From positions 1-64,000 of the forward strand of contig CAJFFP010000001.1 of assembly GCA_904373325.1 (NCBI GenBank): a DNA stretch of 64,000 bases. Reading direction: 5' to 3'. Positions 53,035 through 61,374 of the stretch are shown here, in pieces (within the stretch, counting starts at the first letter, position 1; each line of letters begins with the position of its first letter). This stretch comes from Candidatus Gallimonas merdigallinarum. GTDB lineage: Bacteria > Bacillota > Clostridia > Christensenellales > Borkfalkiaceae. Position numbers and translations under genes: made by a program. The notes beneath the pieces were generated by a model. It did no database searches. It saw only the letters and a list, made by a program, of their open reading frames with translations, and was not told the DNA's origin.

Positions 53035-54540
53035 ATGGCAGAGCACATTATCGAGCTGCAAGACGTCACCAAGTACTACGACGACAACCTCGTCATCGAT
53101 CACGTGAGCTTCTACGTCAATAAAGGCGAGTTCATCACCTTCCTCGGCCCCTCGGGCTGCGGCAAAACGACGACGCTCCGCATGATCGCAGGCTTCGATC
53201 TTCCGACCAGCGGCAAGATCCTTTTGAACGGGAAGGATATTTCCTCCCTCCCGCCCAACCGACGGCCCGTCAATACCGTCTTTCAGCGATACGCGCTCTT
53301 CCCCCACCTGAACGTGTTCGAGAACGTCGCATTCGGTCTCAAATGCAAGCGCGTCATGAACACCTACCGCAACGACGAGGGAAAGGAATACACCAAAAAG
53401 GAGCGGCTCTCCAAAAAGGAGATCGCCGAGAAGGTGCAGCATGCACTCGAACTCGTCGATCTGGAAGGATTTGAAAAGCGTTCCATCTCCACCCTTTCCG
53501 GCGGGCAGCAGCAGCGCGTGGCGATCGCGCGCGCGATCGTGAACGAACCCGAGATTCTGCTCCTCGACGAGCCGCTCGGCGCGCTCGATCTGAAAATGCG
53601 CAAGGAAATGCAGATCGAGCTGAAAGAGATGCACAAGCGCCTCGGGATCACCTTCATCTACGTCACGCACGATCAGGAAGAGGCGCTCACAATGTCCGAT
53701 ACGATCGTCGTCATGGCGGACGGCATCGTGCAGCAGATCGGCACCCCCACCGACATTTACAACGAACCCGCAAACACCTTCGTTGCGGACTTCATCGGCG
53801 AAAGCAATATCTTCAACGGAACCGTCGTCGGGGAGCGCAAAGTGCGTTTCTGCGGCAAGGTCTTTGACTGCGTGGACGATTTCGAGCGCAACGAGCCTGT
53901 GGACGTCGTCGTACGCCCCGAAGACGTGGTCATGTGCGCACCCGAACAGGGCGCGCTCAAAGGCAAGGTCATTTCCGTCGTGTTCAAGGGCATTCACTAC
54001 GAAATCACCGTGCAGGTAGGAAAATACGAGGTCGTCGTCCAGAGCACCGAGCTTCGCCGCGAGGGCGACGTCATCGGGCTGAATATCGGTCCGGACGAGA
54101 TCCACCTGATGAAGCCCAAGTACACTTCCAACGTATTCGACGGCGTGATCACCAAGCGCAACACCGTGCAGTTCGCGGACGGCGAGTTCGAGTGCGACGT
54201 GACGCAGCTCTACCCGGGCAGCCATGTCGACGAAGAGGAATACCTCGTGACCGCCTCCGGCGAAAAACTCGACCTGACGGGTACGGAAGTGCGCGTCGAA
54301 GTCGGGCTTACCGATATTGAGATCAGCGACGATCAGGAAGCGGGCGGCACCGTCGGCAACATTATTTCCATCATCTACAAGGGCGACCACTACCGCCTGA
54401 TCGTCCGCACCAACGGCGAGGACGAAGAGGATTTCGTCTTTGCGACGGACGATCTGTGGAACGAAAACGACCTCGTCTCCGTCATTATCCCCAAAGACAA
54501 GATCAAACTTTCCCTCAAAGCGGAGGATAAGAAGAAATGA
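53035..54540 (+). CDS. potA: Spermidine/putrescine ABC transporter ATP-binding protein, with two TOBE-like domains
   Basis: Energises polyamine import. 501 residues, against about 350-380 usual. Walker A GPSGCGKTT (38-46), Q-loop VFQRYALFPH, signature LSGGQQQR (154-161), Walker B ILLLDEP (174-180) and the H-loop THD (211-213) are intact. A lysine-rich insert at about 107-130 lies in the helical domain. The C-terminus holds two similar TOBE-type units: KGKVISVVFKGIHYEITVQ (309-327) leading to IGPDEIHLM, and VGNIISIIYKGDHYRLIVR (440-458) leading to IPKDKIKLSL. This looks like an internal duplication. It overlaps potB by ATGA. Confidence 0.95.
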   Translation: MAEHIIELQDVTKYYDDNLVIDHVSFYVNKGEFITFLGPSGCGKTTTLRMIAGFDLPTSGKILLNGKDISSLPPNRRPVNTVFQRYALFPHLNVFENVAFGLKCKRVMNTYRNDEGKEYTKKERLSKKEIAEKVQHALELVDLEGFEKRSISTLSGGQQQRVAIARAIVNEPEILLLDEPLGALDLKMRKEMQIELKEMHKRLGITFIYVTHDQEEALTMSDTIVVMADGIVQQIGTPTDIYNEPANTFVADFIGESNIFNGTVVGERKVRFCGKVFDCVDDFERNEPVDVVVRPEDVVMCAPEQGALKGKVISVVFKGIHYEITVQVGKYEVVVQSTELRREGDVIGLNIGPDEIHLMKPKYTSNVFDGVITKRNTVQFADGEFECDVTQLYPGSHVDEEEYLVTASGEKLDLTGTEVRVEVGLTDIEISDDQEAGGTVGNIISIIYKGDHYRLIVRTNGEDEEDFVFATDDLWNENDLVSVIIPKDKIKLSLKAEDKKK

Positions 54541-55328
54541 GACTGCGCTTTTCCCGCAAGACGCTCGGCATTCCGTACGCCGTCTTCCTTCTCTTCTTCG
54601 TCATCATTCCCATGCTCGTCATCATCTTCTACGCGTTTACGGACAAGGAGATGCACATCTCGTTCGAGAATTTCATCCGATTTTTCTCCGACCCGACGAA
54701 GCTGAGCACCATCGTTTATTCCCTCGTCATCGCGCTCATCACGACCGCGGTGTGCCTTCTCATCGCCTATCCCGTGGCGTATATCCTCGCGCGGAGTAAG
54801 ATGAAGAAGAAGTTCGTCATTCTTCTCCTCTTCGTCACGCCCATGTGGATCAACTTCGTCCTGCGCGTGAACGCCATCCGCGAACTTCTGAACTGGATCG
54901 GGCTTCTGGGCGAGGCGAATTACTTCAACACCATTTTCGGTATGGTCTACGACTTTCTGCCCTTCATGATCCTGCCCCTCTACACGACGCTCCTCAAAAT
55001 CGACGAGAGCCTTTACGAGGCGAGCGCGGATCTCGGCGGAAACACCTTCACGACGTTTACGCGCATCACCCTTCCCCTCTCCATGCCCGGCATTGCGAGC
55101 GGGATCACGATGGTATTCCTGCCTTCCATGACGAACTACGTCGTTTCGGATATGCTCGGAAACTCCAAAGTGACCATTATCGGTAAATTCATTTACGAAT
55201 ATTTCGGCACGAATTGGCACATGGGTTCGATGGTCGCGCTCATTCTGCTCATCGTCGTATTCCTCTCCACATGGCTGACGGGCGGCTTTAAAGAAGAATC
55301 TACCGCAAGGGGGACGAACAATCTATGA
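54537..55328 (+). CDS. potB: Spermidine/putrescine ABC transporter permease PotB
   Basis: 263-residue inner-membrane permease with six predicted TM helices. The EAA loop that contacts PotA reads EASADLGGNTFTTFTRITLP. It overlaps potA and potC by ATGA, so the stoichiometry is translationally coupled. Confidence 0.96.
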   Translation: MRLRFSRKTLGIPYAVFLLFFVIIPMLVIIFYAFTDKEMHISFENFIRFFSDPTKLSTIVYSLVIALITTAVCLLIAYPVAYILARSKMKKKFVILLLFVTPMWINFVLRVNAIRELLNWIGLLGEANYFNTIFGMVYDFLPFMILPLYTTLLKIDESLYEASADLGGNTFTTFTRITLPLSMPGIASGITMVFLPSMTNYVVSDMLGNSKVTIIGKFIYEYFGTNWHMGSMVALILLIVVFLSTWLTGGFKEESTARGTNNL

Positions 55329-56137
55329 ATAGAAAAGCGATTGCAATCAAATGCCTGAAAGCAACGTTCATCGGTCTCGTACTGCTTCTGATGTACGCCC
55401 CCATTCTTCTGCTTACCGTTTACAGCTTTATCGATACGGACATCATCGGAACGTCGGGTAAAATTTCCCTCGTCCACTACCGCGCGCTGTTCACAGACCC
55501 CAAGGTCCTCACGATGATCGGGAACACTTTCGGGCTTGCGCTCGCCGCGGCGGCGCTCTCCACCGTGCTCGGCACGCTGGGCGCGCTCGGCATCTTTTAC
55601 AGCAAGCGGCGCGTGAAAACGACGATGAACGCCGTCTCCCGCATTCCCATCATCAACGCCGAGATCGTGACCGCGCTCGCGCTTGCGATCACCTTCGTTG
55701 CGTTCGGACTTCCCAAATCCTATTTCACCCTCCTCATCGGGCATATGGTCATCTGCACACCCTTCGTCGTGCTCTCCGTCATGCCCAAGCTCAAACAAAT
55801 GGATAACTCCCTCTACGAGGCGGCGCTCGATCTGGGCGCGTCTCCCGCGAAAGCGCTCTTCACGGTCGTGCTGCCGCAGATCATTCCCGGCGTCATTTCC
55901 GGATTCATGCTTGCGATCACCCTTTCGCTGGACGACTATATCGTAACGTTCTACACCCGCCCGAGCGGTTTTGAGACGATCTCCACCTACGTGTTCAACG
56001 CGACGACGCGCGGCAACGCGCATACGGCGGCGACGCTCTCCTCCTTCTGGGCGCTGACGACCATCATCTTCGTCGTTATTCTCATCGTCGTGATCTCTGC
56101 AAATCTTGTCGGACGCAAAAAGGAGGTACGGAAGTGA
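55325..56137 (+). CDS. potC: Spermidine/putrescine ABC transporter permease PotC
   Basis: 270 residues, six TM helices, partner permease of PotB. The EAA loop reads EAALDLGASPAKALFTVVLP, and the following GVISGFMLAITLSLDDYIVTFY segment is typical of PotC. It overlaps potD by GTGA. Confidence 0.96.
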   Translation: MNRKAIAIKCLKATFIGLVLLLMYAPILLLTVYSFIDTDIIGTSGKISLVHYRALFTDPKVLTMIGNTFGLALAAAALSTVLGTLGALGIFYSKRRVKTTMNAVSRIPIINAEIVTALALAITFVAFGLPKSYFTLLIGHMVICTPFVVLSVMPKLKQMDNSLYEAALDLGASPAKALFTVVLPQIIPGVISGFMLAITLSLDDYIVTFYTRPSGFETISTYVFNATTRGNAHTAATLSSFWALTTIIFVVILIVVISANLVGRKKEVRK

Positions 56138-57672
56138 AAAAGAGAAGAATTTCCGCACTTTTGCTTGCGGCAGTCGCAACGCTCCCCACGATCTCCATTC
56201 TGGCGGGCTGCAACTCCGATTCCGAGATTGTGCTCCGCGTCTATAATTGGGAGGAGTACATCGACGAAGGCGGCGAGGACTCGTGGGACGGCGATCCCGA
56301 CGCGCCCGACATGACCACTCGCTTTGAAGAGTGGTACGAAGAGCAGTACGGCACCCCCATCCGCGTGGAATACTCCACATTCGGAACAAACGAAGATATG
56401 TACAACCAGCTCAAACTCGGGAACGAGTACGATCTTCTCTGCCCCTCCGAGTACATGATCATGAAACTTGCGGCGGAGGATTACCTCGAACCGTACGACG
56501 AAAGTTTCTTCGACGCAAGCAAGGAAGAGAACTACTATATCCGCAACGTCTCCCCTTATATCCGGCAGATGTTCGAGAGCAACCGCATCAACAAAGAAGA
56601 TCCTGAGGACGATTCCACGTGGAGCGACTATGCCGCGGGATATATGTGGGGCGTGACGGGCTTTATTTACAACACCGAATATGTTGACGCGGCAGACCTG
56701 CCCGAACTCGGCTGGAATATCATGACGGAACAGGCTTACCGCAACCGCGTGACGACAAAAGACAACGTACGCGATTCCTACTTTGTGGCGCTCGCCATTC
56801 TCTACAAAGACGAGATCGCCGCGCTTGACAAGACCGCCGACGACTATACGCAGAAACTTGCCGAGATCATGAACCGCACCGACGACGAAACCATCGCAAA
56901 GGTAGAAGAAGTCATGCGGGAGATGGACGAAAACATTTACGGCTACGAAACGGATACCGGCAAGGCGGACATTGTCAGCGGGCGCATCTGGCTCAACTTC
57001 GCATGGAGCGGCGACGCCGTCTATGCGATGGATCTTGCCGAAGAAGAGGACGGCGTCGGCCTCAACTTCTTCATTCCCGAAGAATGCGCAAATCTGTGGT
57101 TCGACGGCTGGGTCATGCCGAAAGGCGCGAACAAGCAGGCGGCGCAGGCGTTCGTCAATTTCCTCTCGATGCCCGAAAACGCAATCAGAAATATGTATTA
57201 TATCGGCTATTCGGGCGTCATTGCAGGCGAAGAAGTGTTCGATTACGTCTGCGAAACGTACGCCGTCGATCCCGAAGAATACGAGAGCGAGGAAGAATTT
57301 CTTGCAAATACAACAACATATGACCTGAGTTACTTCTTCGGCGACGCCGTGGAGGACGCGACCTTCATTGCCGACCGCGAACAGGCGGAGAGCCGACAGC
57401 TCTATGCGCACTACCCTCCCAAAGCCGTCACGCACCGCTGCGCCGTGATGGATTATTACGGCGAAGAGGCAAACGAGAACATCAACGAGCTGTGGTCGCG
57501 CATCAAGGGCGAAACGCTTGAAACATGGGCGATCGCCGTCATCTGCGCAGGCGTCGCGCTCGTCATTGCAGGCGTGCTGCTCGTGAAGTTCGGCGGCAAG
57601 ATCGACTTCTTCCGTCTCCCGCCCAAAAAGGGATATAAGCGCGTCAAACAGGAAGAGGTCAAAAAATATTGA
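56134..57672 (+). CDS. potD: Spermidine/putrescine-binding protein PotD, lipoprotein with an added C-terminal membrane anchor
   Basis: Extracytoplasmic polyamine receptor. GTG start at 56134 with GGAGG seven bases upstream. A type II signal peptide has lipobox L23-A24-G25-C26. The mature part shows VYNWEEYID at its start and the binding-fold segments LLCPSEYMI, GVTGFIYNTEYVD and WFDGWVMPKGANKQAA. At 512 residues it is far longer than the usual 350. The C-terminus carries a hydrophobic helix (about 464-484) followed by a basic cytoplasmic-type tail (GKIDFFRLPPKKGYKRVK). The protein would thus be anchored by lipid and by a TM helix. Last gene of the operon, then a terminator. Confidence 0.95.
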   Translation: MKKRRISALLLAAVATLPTISILAGCNSDSEIVLRVYNWEEYIDEGGEDSWDGDPDAPDMTTRFEEWYEEQYGTPIRVEYSTFGTNEDMYNQLKLGNEYDLLCPSEYMIMKLAAEDYLEPYDESFFDASKEENYYIRNVSPYIRQMFESNRINKEDPEDDSTWSDYAAGYMWGVTGFIYNTEYVDAADLPELGWNIMTEQAYRNRVTTKDNVRDSYFVALAILYKDEIAALDKTADDYTQKLAEIMNRTDDETIAKVEEVMREMDENIYGYETDTGKADIVSGRIWLNFAWSGDAVYAMDLAEEEDGVGLNFFIPEECANLWFDGWVMPKGANKQAAQAFVNFLSMPENAIRNMYYIGYSGVIAGEEVFDYVCETYAVDPEEYESEEEFLANTTTYDLSYFFGDAVEDATFIADREQAESRQLYAHYPPKAVTHRCAVMDYYGEEANENINELWSRIKGETLETWAIAVICAGVALVIAGVLLVKFGGKIDFFRLPPKKGYKRVKQEEVKKY

Positions 57673-57675
57673 AAT

Positions 57676-57703
57676 AAAACCCCGCGTAAAACGCGGGGTT
57701 TTT
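57676..57703 (+). terminator. Terminator of the polyamine operon
   Basis: AAAACCCCGCGT, a short A-rich loop and ACGCGGGGTTTTT. Confidence 0.92.
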
Positions 57704-57717
57704 CATCAGACGCAAAA

Positions 57718-57737
57718 AGACGGGTTGAAACCCGTCT
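57718..57737 (-). terminator. Terminator of the two-TM protein gene
   Basis: AGACGGGTT and AACCCGTCT form the stem, followed by TTTTT on the minus strand, right behind the stop codon at 57740. Confidence 0.85.
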
Positions 57738-57739
57738 GA

Positions 57740-58453
57740 TTATTCTGTCAGAAGTCCCTTTCTGCGCGCATATTTCACGATTCGGCGATAACTTGCGCGG
57801 AAACTTCTCCCCGAAAGAGTCCACTTTCCGCCCGCATATAAAACAAATTTGCCGTTATTTCTCCTGCGCGTCGCAAGCCCGTTTTCCATCACGCGGTAAG
57901 AAATCTCCGTCACGGAGATACCCGTCTTTTCCAGCCAGGAAAACAGCCCGAAGAGCGCAAGCGCATAGCCGTCCATCAGATCCACTCCCTCCCCGAACTG
58001 CGCAAGGGAGATTTCCTCTCTCGCCTCGCGGACGAGGAAAAAAGAAGACAGCGCCTTTCCCTTTTCCACCTTCGGAAAATCCATATCGAATGAAACGCTG
58101 CCGTTTTGCGCCTGCCATCCGTCCGAAAGGTATTCCCGCGCATACAGCAGAAGCGCCGCGGAAAATGCGGGGCGGCGCGACACTCCGTCATCCTTTCGAT
58201 CAGAGGCAAAAACGCTGAGAAAAACTTCCGCGCCAAACGCCGCCAGCCCGAGCACGGTACAGACGATCAGAAGCGCAAGACGCCACGGAGGATAAGTTAC
58301 GCCTTCGTCTGCAATGAGAAAGCCCGCCGCGACCAGACACGCCGTCCCGACAAGACAAAGGGCAAGCCCGATATAGCCCGTTCGCTTTGAGCGCGCAAGC
58401 CGCCGCTGTTCCCTGCGGAAAATTTCCGTTTTTGAATATTCCTCAAACGTCAT
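57740..58453 (-). CDS. Two-TM protein of unknown function
   Basis: 237 residues, not recognised. A charged cytoplasmic start (1-24, rich in Arg) is followed by two helices (about 27-48 and 58-82). The soluble C-terminal domain of about 150 residues contains SVSFDMDFPKVEKGKALSSFF and ends in a basic stretch (SFRASYRRIVKYARRKG). AAGGGA lies four bases before the ATG at 58451-58453. It stands alone between terminators, with a 21-bp dispersed palindrome 31 bp upstream. Confidence 0.75.
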   Translation of the reverse strand: MTFEEYSKTEIFRREQRRLARSKRTGYIGLALCLVGTACLVAAGFLIADEGVTYPPWRLALLIVCTVLGLAAFGAEVFLSVFASDRKDDGVSRRPAFSAALLLYAREYLSDGWQAQNGSVSFDMDFPKVEKGKALSSFFLVREAREEISLAQFGEGVDLMDGYALALFGLFSWLEKTGISVTEISYRVMENGLATRRRNNGKFVLYAGGKWTLSGRSFRASYRRIVKYARRKGLLTE

Positions 58454-58483
58454 ATATCCCTTCTGTTTTTTGGTGTTTTAATT

Positions 58484-58504
58484 GTATTATGTCAGACATA
58501 ATAC
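58484..58504. repeat. Dispersed 21-bp palindrome, copy 4
   Basis: GTATTATG-TCAGA-CATAATAC, perfect arms, in the gap between the two-TM gene and the RHH gene. Confidence 0.85.
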
Positions 58505-58520
58505 TACGAATAATGCAAAA

Positions 58521-58700
58521 TCAGTCCTTTTTCCCCTTCCGATGCCTTACACACTCGGTGAGAAGATACTCGATCTGCCCGTTGAGCGAGCGGAAATCAT
58601 CTTCCGCCCACTCCATGAGTTCTGCATACAGCGCGGGAGAGACGCGAAGCGGAATTTGTTTTTTGGCTTTATTTTTCTTTTCCAACTCCTCTTCTTTCAT
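58521..58700 (-). CDS. Arc-type ribbon-helix-helix DNA-binding protein
   Basis: 59 residues. After a charged start, [20 protein letters not shown] and the following [18 protein letters not shown] match the beta strand and two helices of Arc/MetJ-type repressors. No toxin gene is adjacent. The start is ATG 58698-58700, with GGAGG five bases upstream; an earlier ATG at 58736 would add 12 residues and has a poorer site. It follows the SPFH and zinc-ribbon genes on the same strand and may regulate that promoter. Confidence 0.85.
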   Translation of the reverse strand: MKEEELEKKNKAKKQIPLRVSPALYAELMEWAEDDFRSLNGQIEYLLTECVRHRKGKKD

Positions 58701-58881
58701 GACATCCTCCACCTTCAAAACGTTCCCGTATGTCATTTCCCCTCAGCTCCGCTTATTCAAAGACTTTTGTTCCAGACAGCGGCGTCTTTCTGAGACAGGC
58801 GCCGCATAAATCGAACAGCACGAGGGGCGGAATAATTGCGCCCCTCTTTATTCGATTTCCAAAAAGCAAACATAAGAAAAT

Positions 58882-59100
58882 TCACTTGCCCGAATAATCA
58901 ACAAACGGCTTGAACTTTTCAGGCTTCTCCAACCGAATGCGGAACACCGCACCGCAATCGGTACAGGCATACGCGCTCAGTTTTGAATATTTACAAAATA
59001 TCTTCTTGCGCTGAACCTTCGGCACGGCAACCAAGCCGCCGTCTGCCGCAAACACAATTTCGGTCGTTGCCGGGCTTCCACAGGACCCGCAGCGTATCAG
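58882..59100 (-). CDS. Small zinc-ribbon protein starting at CTG
   Basis: 72 residues beginning (CTG) [15 protein letters not shown], with CxxC at 4/7 and CxxC at 46/49 (ACTDCGAVFR), a typical zinc ribbon. The stop is TGA at 58882-58884. The first ATG/GTG/TTG in frame comes after the first CxxC, so it would destroy the zinc site. The CTG at 59098-59100 overlaps the SPFH stop codon as CTGA, and GGGAG sits six bases upstream, exactly the geometry of coupled ATGA starts. Function is unknown. Context: second gene of the SPFH operon. Confidence 0.7.
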   Translation of the reverse strand: MIRCGSCGSPATTEIVFAADGGLVAVPKVQRKKIFCKYSKLSAYACTDCGAVFRIRLEKPEKFKPFVDYSGK

Positions 59101-60023
59101 TAGATACTCCCGCTGTTCACGATGGGCTGCGCGTCCTTGTTGCCGCAGAGCACCACGAGAAGATTGCTCACCATCTGCGCCTTGCGCTCGTCGTCAAGCT
59201 CAACGATCTGCTCGTCCGAAAGTTTGTCGAGCGCCATTTTTACCATGGAGACCGCACCCTCAACGATCTTCTGCCTTGCCGCAATGATCGCGGAAGCCTG
59301 CTGGCGTTGCAGCATTGCCGCGGCGATCTCGGGCGCATAGGCAAGGTGCGAAATACGCGCTTCGAGAATTTCAATTCCCGCCATCTCCGCGCGGGTCTGG
59401 ATTTCTCCTTTTAAAATATCAGCGACTTCCTGCGCGGAGCCGCGGAGCGATTTTTCATCGCCGTTGCTGGAAACGTCGTACGGATACTGCCGCGCCACCT
59501 GACGGATCGCCGCGTCGCACTGCGTGGAAAGATACGCCATATAATTATCGACGTTGAACACCGCGCGCGACGTATTGGTGATGCGCCAGATCACGACGAC
59601 GGAAATTTCGATCGGGTTGCCCTCTTCGTCGTTGACTTTCTGCTTTTCATTGTTGAGCGTCATCGCCTTCAAAGAGAGTTTCTTGTTCACACCCATCGTT
59701 GCGCGCGCAGGATTGACTGCCGAACAGAACGGATTTACCCAAAAGAAACCGTCGCGTTTCAGCGAACCGTAATACTTGCCGAACAGCGTAAACACATACG
59801 ATTCATTGGGCTGTAACGTCTTGAACCCGCACGTCATCACGATCGCGACGATAAAGACAAAAATCCCCGCCACCATCAGCGCCGCAAACGCGGGAATATC
59901 GTTCACATTGATCGCACCGAATGCAAACATGACGATTCCGCCGACGATCATCAGCAGAACCACAGCCAGCATCACCCAGCCGTTTTTCTCATGCGCCGCA
60001 CGCTCGTTGATCTCTCTTTCCAT
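59097..60023 (-). CDS. SPFH/band 7 domain membrane protein
   Basis: 308 residues. A short charged N-terminus is followed by two hydrophobic helices (about 16-40 and 46-66), then the SPFH/prohibitin-like domain (about 68-270) starting [24 protein letters not shown], and a helical C-terminal stretch. Proteins of this class assemble membrane microdomain scaffolds; the precise role is unknown. The ATG at 60021-60023 has GGAGG five bases upstream. First gene of an operon with a zinc ribbon and an RHH regulator. Confidence 0.92.
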   Translation of the reverse strand: MEREINERAAHEKNGWVMLAVVLLMIVGGIVMFAFGAINVNDIPAFAALMVAGIFVFIVAIVMTCGFKTLQPNESYVFTLFGKYYGSLKRDGFFWVNPFCSAVNPARATMGVNKKLSLKAMTLNNEKQKVNDEEGNPIEISVVVIWRITNTSRAVFNVDNYMAYLSTQCDAAIRQVARQYPYDVSSNGDEKSLRGSAQEVADILKGEIQTRAEMAGIEILEARISHLAYAPEIAAAMLQRQQASAIIAARQKIVEGAVSMVKMALDKLSDEQIVELDDERKAQMVSNLLVVLCGNKDAQPIVNSGSIY

Positions 60024-60038
60024 ACCGACCTCCAAAAG

Positions 60039-60057
60039 TGATATTATTTTGATATCA
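60039..60057. promoter_or_regulatory. Palindrome in the SPFH operon leader, candidate RHH operator
   Basis: TGATAT-N7-ATATCA (60039-60044 and 60052-60057), between the -10 box and the ribosome-binding site. Confidence 0.5.
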
Positions 60058-60059
60058 TC

Positions 60060-60088
60060 ATAATAGCATATATTTCCGCTTCTGTCAA
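60060..60088 (-). promoter_or_regulatory. SPFH operon promoter
   Basis: TTGACA (60083-60088), 17-bp spacer, TATTAT (60060-60065) on the minus strand. Confidence 0.85.
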
Positions 60089-60099
60089 TACCTTGCAAC

Positions 60100-60126
60100 A
60101 AAAAAAGAGATATCTGCGCCTCTTTT
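60100..60126 (-). terminator. Terminator of the mutL-miaA-ynbB unit
   Basis: AAAAGAG, a 10-nt loop and CTCTTTT, followed by TTT on the minus strand, about 30 bp past the stop of the PLP-enzyme gene. Confidence 0.7.
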
Positions 60127-60153
60127 CGTTCTTTCCATATTATAGATATTTCG

Positions 60154-61374
60154 TCAGACGAGTTTTTTTAAGATCTCCCGAACGGCAAGTTTGCAGTGTT
60201 CGTACGTCAGACCGCCCTGAAAGTATGCGACATACGGCGCGCGGATGGGCGCGTCCGCACTCAACTCGATGCTTGCACCCGAATTGAACGTGCCTGCCGC
60301 CATAATGACCTTGCAGTCATACCCGGGCATATCCCACGCTTCGAGACGAACGAAGGAATCGACGGGAGAAACGTCCTGCACAGACTGAATGAAATCCGTC
60401 AGCTGTTTTTCGGTATCGAACCGGACGGCGCGGGTGATATCGGGCGGCAGACGATCGACGGACGGATAGTTGCGATAGCCAAGCTCCGCCATACACTGCC
60501 CGATGAGCAGCGCGCCCTTCAAACTCTGCGCAACGACGTGCGGCGCAAGGAAAAACCCTTGATAATAGAGCTGATAGCCGTACGCATACGAGCCGACTTC
60601 TCCGCCTACCGAAGGCGCGGTAAGGCGGTTTTCGCACTGCAAAACGTACGTTTCTTTCCCCGCTATATACCCGCCCGTCGGCGCAAGCCCGCCCCCGGGA
60701 TTTTTGATGAGCGAACCGACGATAAGGTCCGCGCCCACTTCGGAAGGCTCGCGCTCCTCGACAAACTCGCCGTAACAGTTGTCCACAAAGATGCAGCCCG
60801 TAAAGCCGCTCTCGCGAACAGCCGCGCACGCCGCGCCGATCTCCTGCACCGTAAATGAATCGCGGAGTTCATACCCGCGGGAGCGTTGCAGATATACCAT
60901 TTTATAGGATTTGCGCGCAAGCATTTCGCGCACGGCGGGAAGGTCGATTTTCCCGTTTTCGTCGAGCGGAACAACGTCGAAAGAGATCCCGAAATCTTTC
61001 AGCGAGCCGTTTCCCTCGCCCCAGATCACGCCCCGCAGCGTATCGTAAGGCATTCCGCTGATACAGAGCACATCGTCATTCGGGCGCAAAACCCCGAACA
61101 ATGCGACCGTAAGCGCGTGCGTTCCGCTTAAAAGCGCGGGAGATACGACCGCCCGCTCCGCACCGAATGCGCGCGCATACACCTTTCCCAAAACCTCGCG
61201 CCCCTCGTCGCCGTAGCCGTAACCCGTGCTCGGCGCAAAGTGGCGGAGCGCAATGCGTTCTTCCTTGAACGCATTGAGTACTTTTTCCTGATTTCGGAGC
61301 GCAATCGCGTCGATCGAAACAAATTTTTCGCGCAGCGTCTCTTCCGCGCGCGCGATCCGTTCTTCAACGGTCAT
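60154..61374 (-). CDS. YnbB-like PLP-dependent enzyme (methionine gamma-lyase family)
   Basis: 406-residue fold-type I PLP enzyme of the YnbB/aluminium-resistance family, related to cystathionine gamma-lyases; the true substrate is not established. The PLP Lys lies in SLIKNPGGGLAPTGGYIAG. GYGYGDEGREVLGKVYARAFG and FVDNCYGEFVE are family hallmarks. It overlaps miaA by 11 bp, with GAGGAGG 12 bases before its ATG at 61372-61374. It is the regular neighbour of miaA in Firmicutes, but no hfq gene lies between them here. Confidence 0.94.
   Translation of the reverse strand: MTVEERIARAEETLREKFVSIDAIALRNQEKVLNAFKEERIALRHFAPSTGYGYGDEGREVLGKVYARAFGAERAVVSPALLSGTHALTVALFGVLRPNDDVLCISGMPYDTLRGVIWGEGNGSLKDFGISFDVVPLDENGKIDLPAVREMLARKSYKMVYLQRSRGYELRDSFTVQEIGAACAAVRESGFTGCIFVDNCYGEFVEEREPSEVGADLIVGSLIKNPGGGLAPTGGYIAGKETYVLQCENRLTAPSVGGEVGSYAYGYQLYYQGFFLAPHVVAQSLKGALLIGQCMAELGYRNYPSVDRLPPDITRAVRFDTEKQLTDFIQSVQDVSPVDSFVRLEAWDMPGYDCKVIMAAGTFNSGASIELSADAPIRAPYVAYFQGGLTYEHCKLAVREILKKLV

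Noticed and set aside
52474..54390. 638-codon open frame antisense to the XRE regulator and potA
   Set aside because: The opposite strand holds complete HTH, cupin and ABC motifs; the frame has no start context.
58521..58736. RHH protein as antitoxin of a toxin-antitoxin pair
   Set aside because: No toxin-like gene is adjacent; neighbours are a two-TM protein and a zinc ribbon, so a plain regulator is more likely.
58757..58873. 38-residue frame MFAFWKSNK... between the zinc-ribbon and RHH genes
   Set aside because: It has an ATG but no ribosome-binding site, contains a GC-rich hairpin, and has no recognisable motif. It may be real but cannot be supported.
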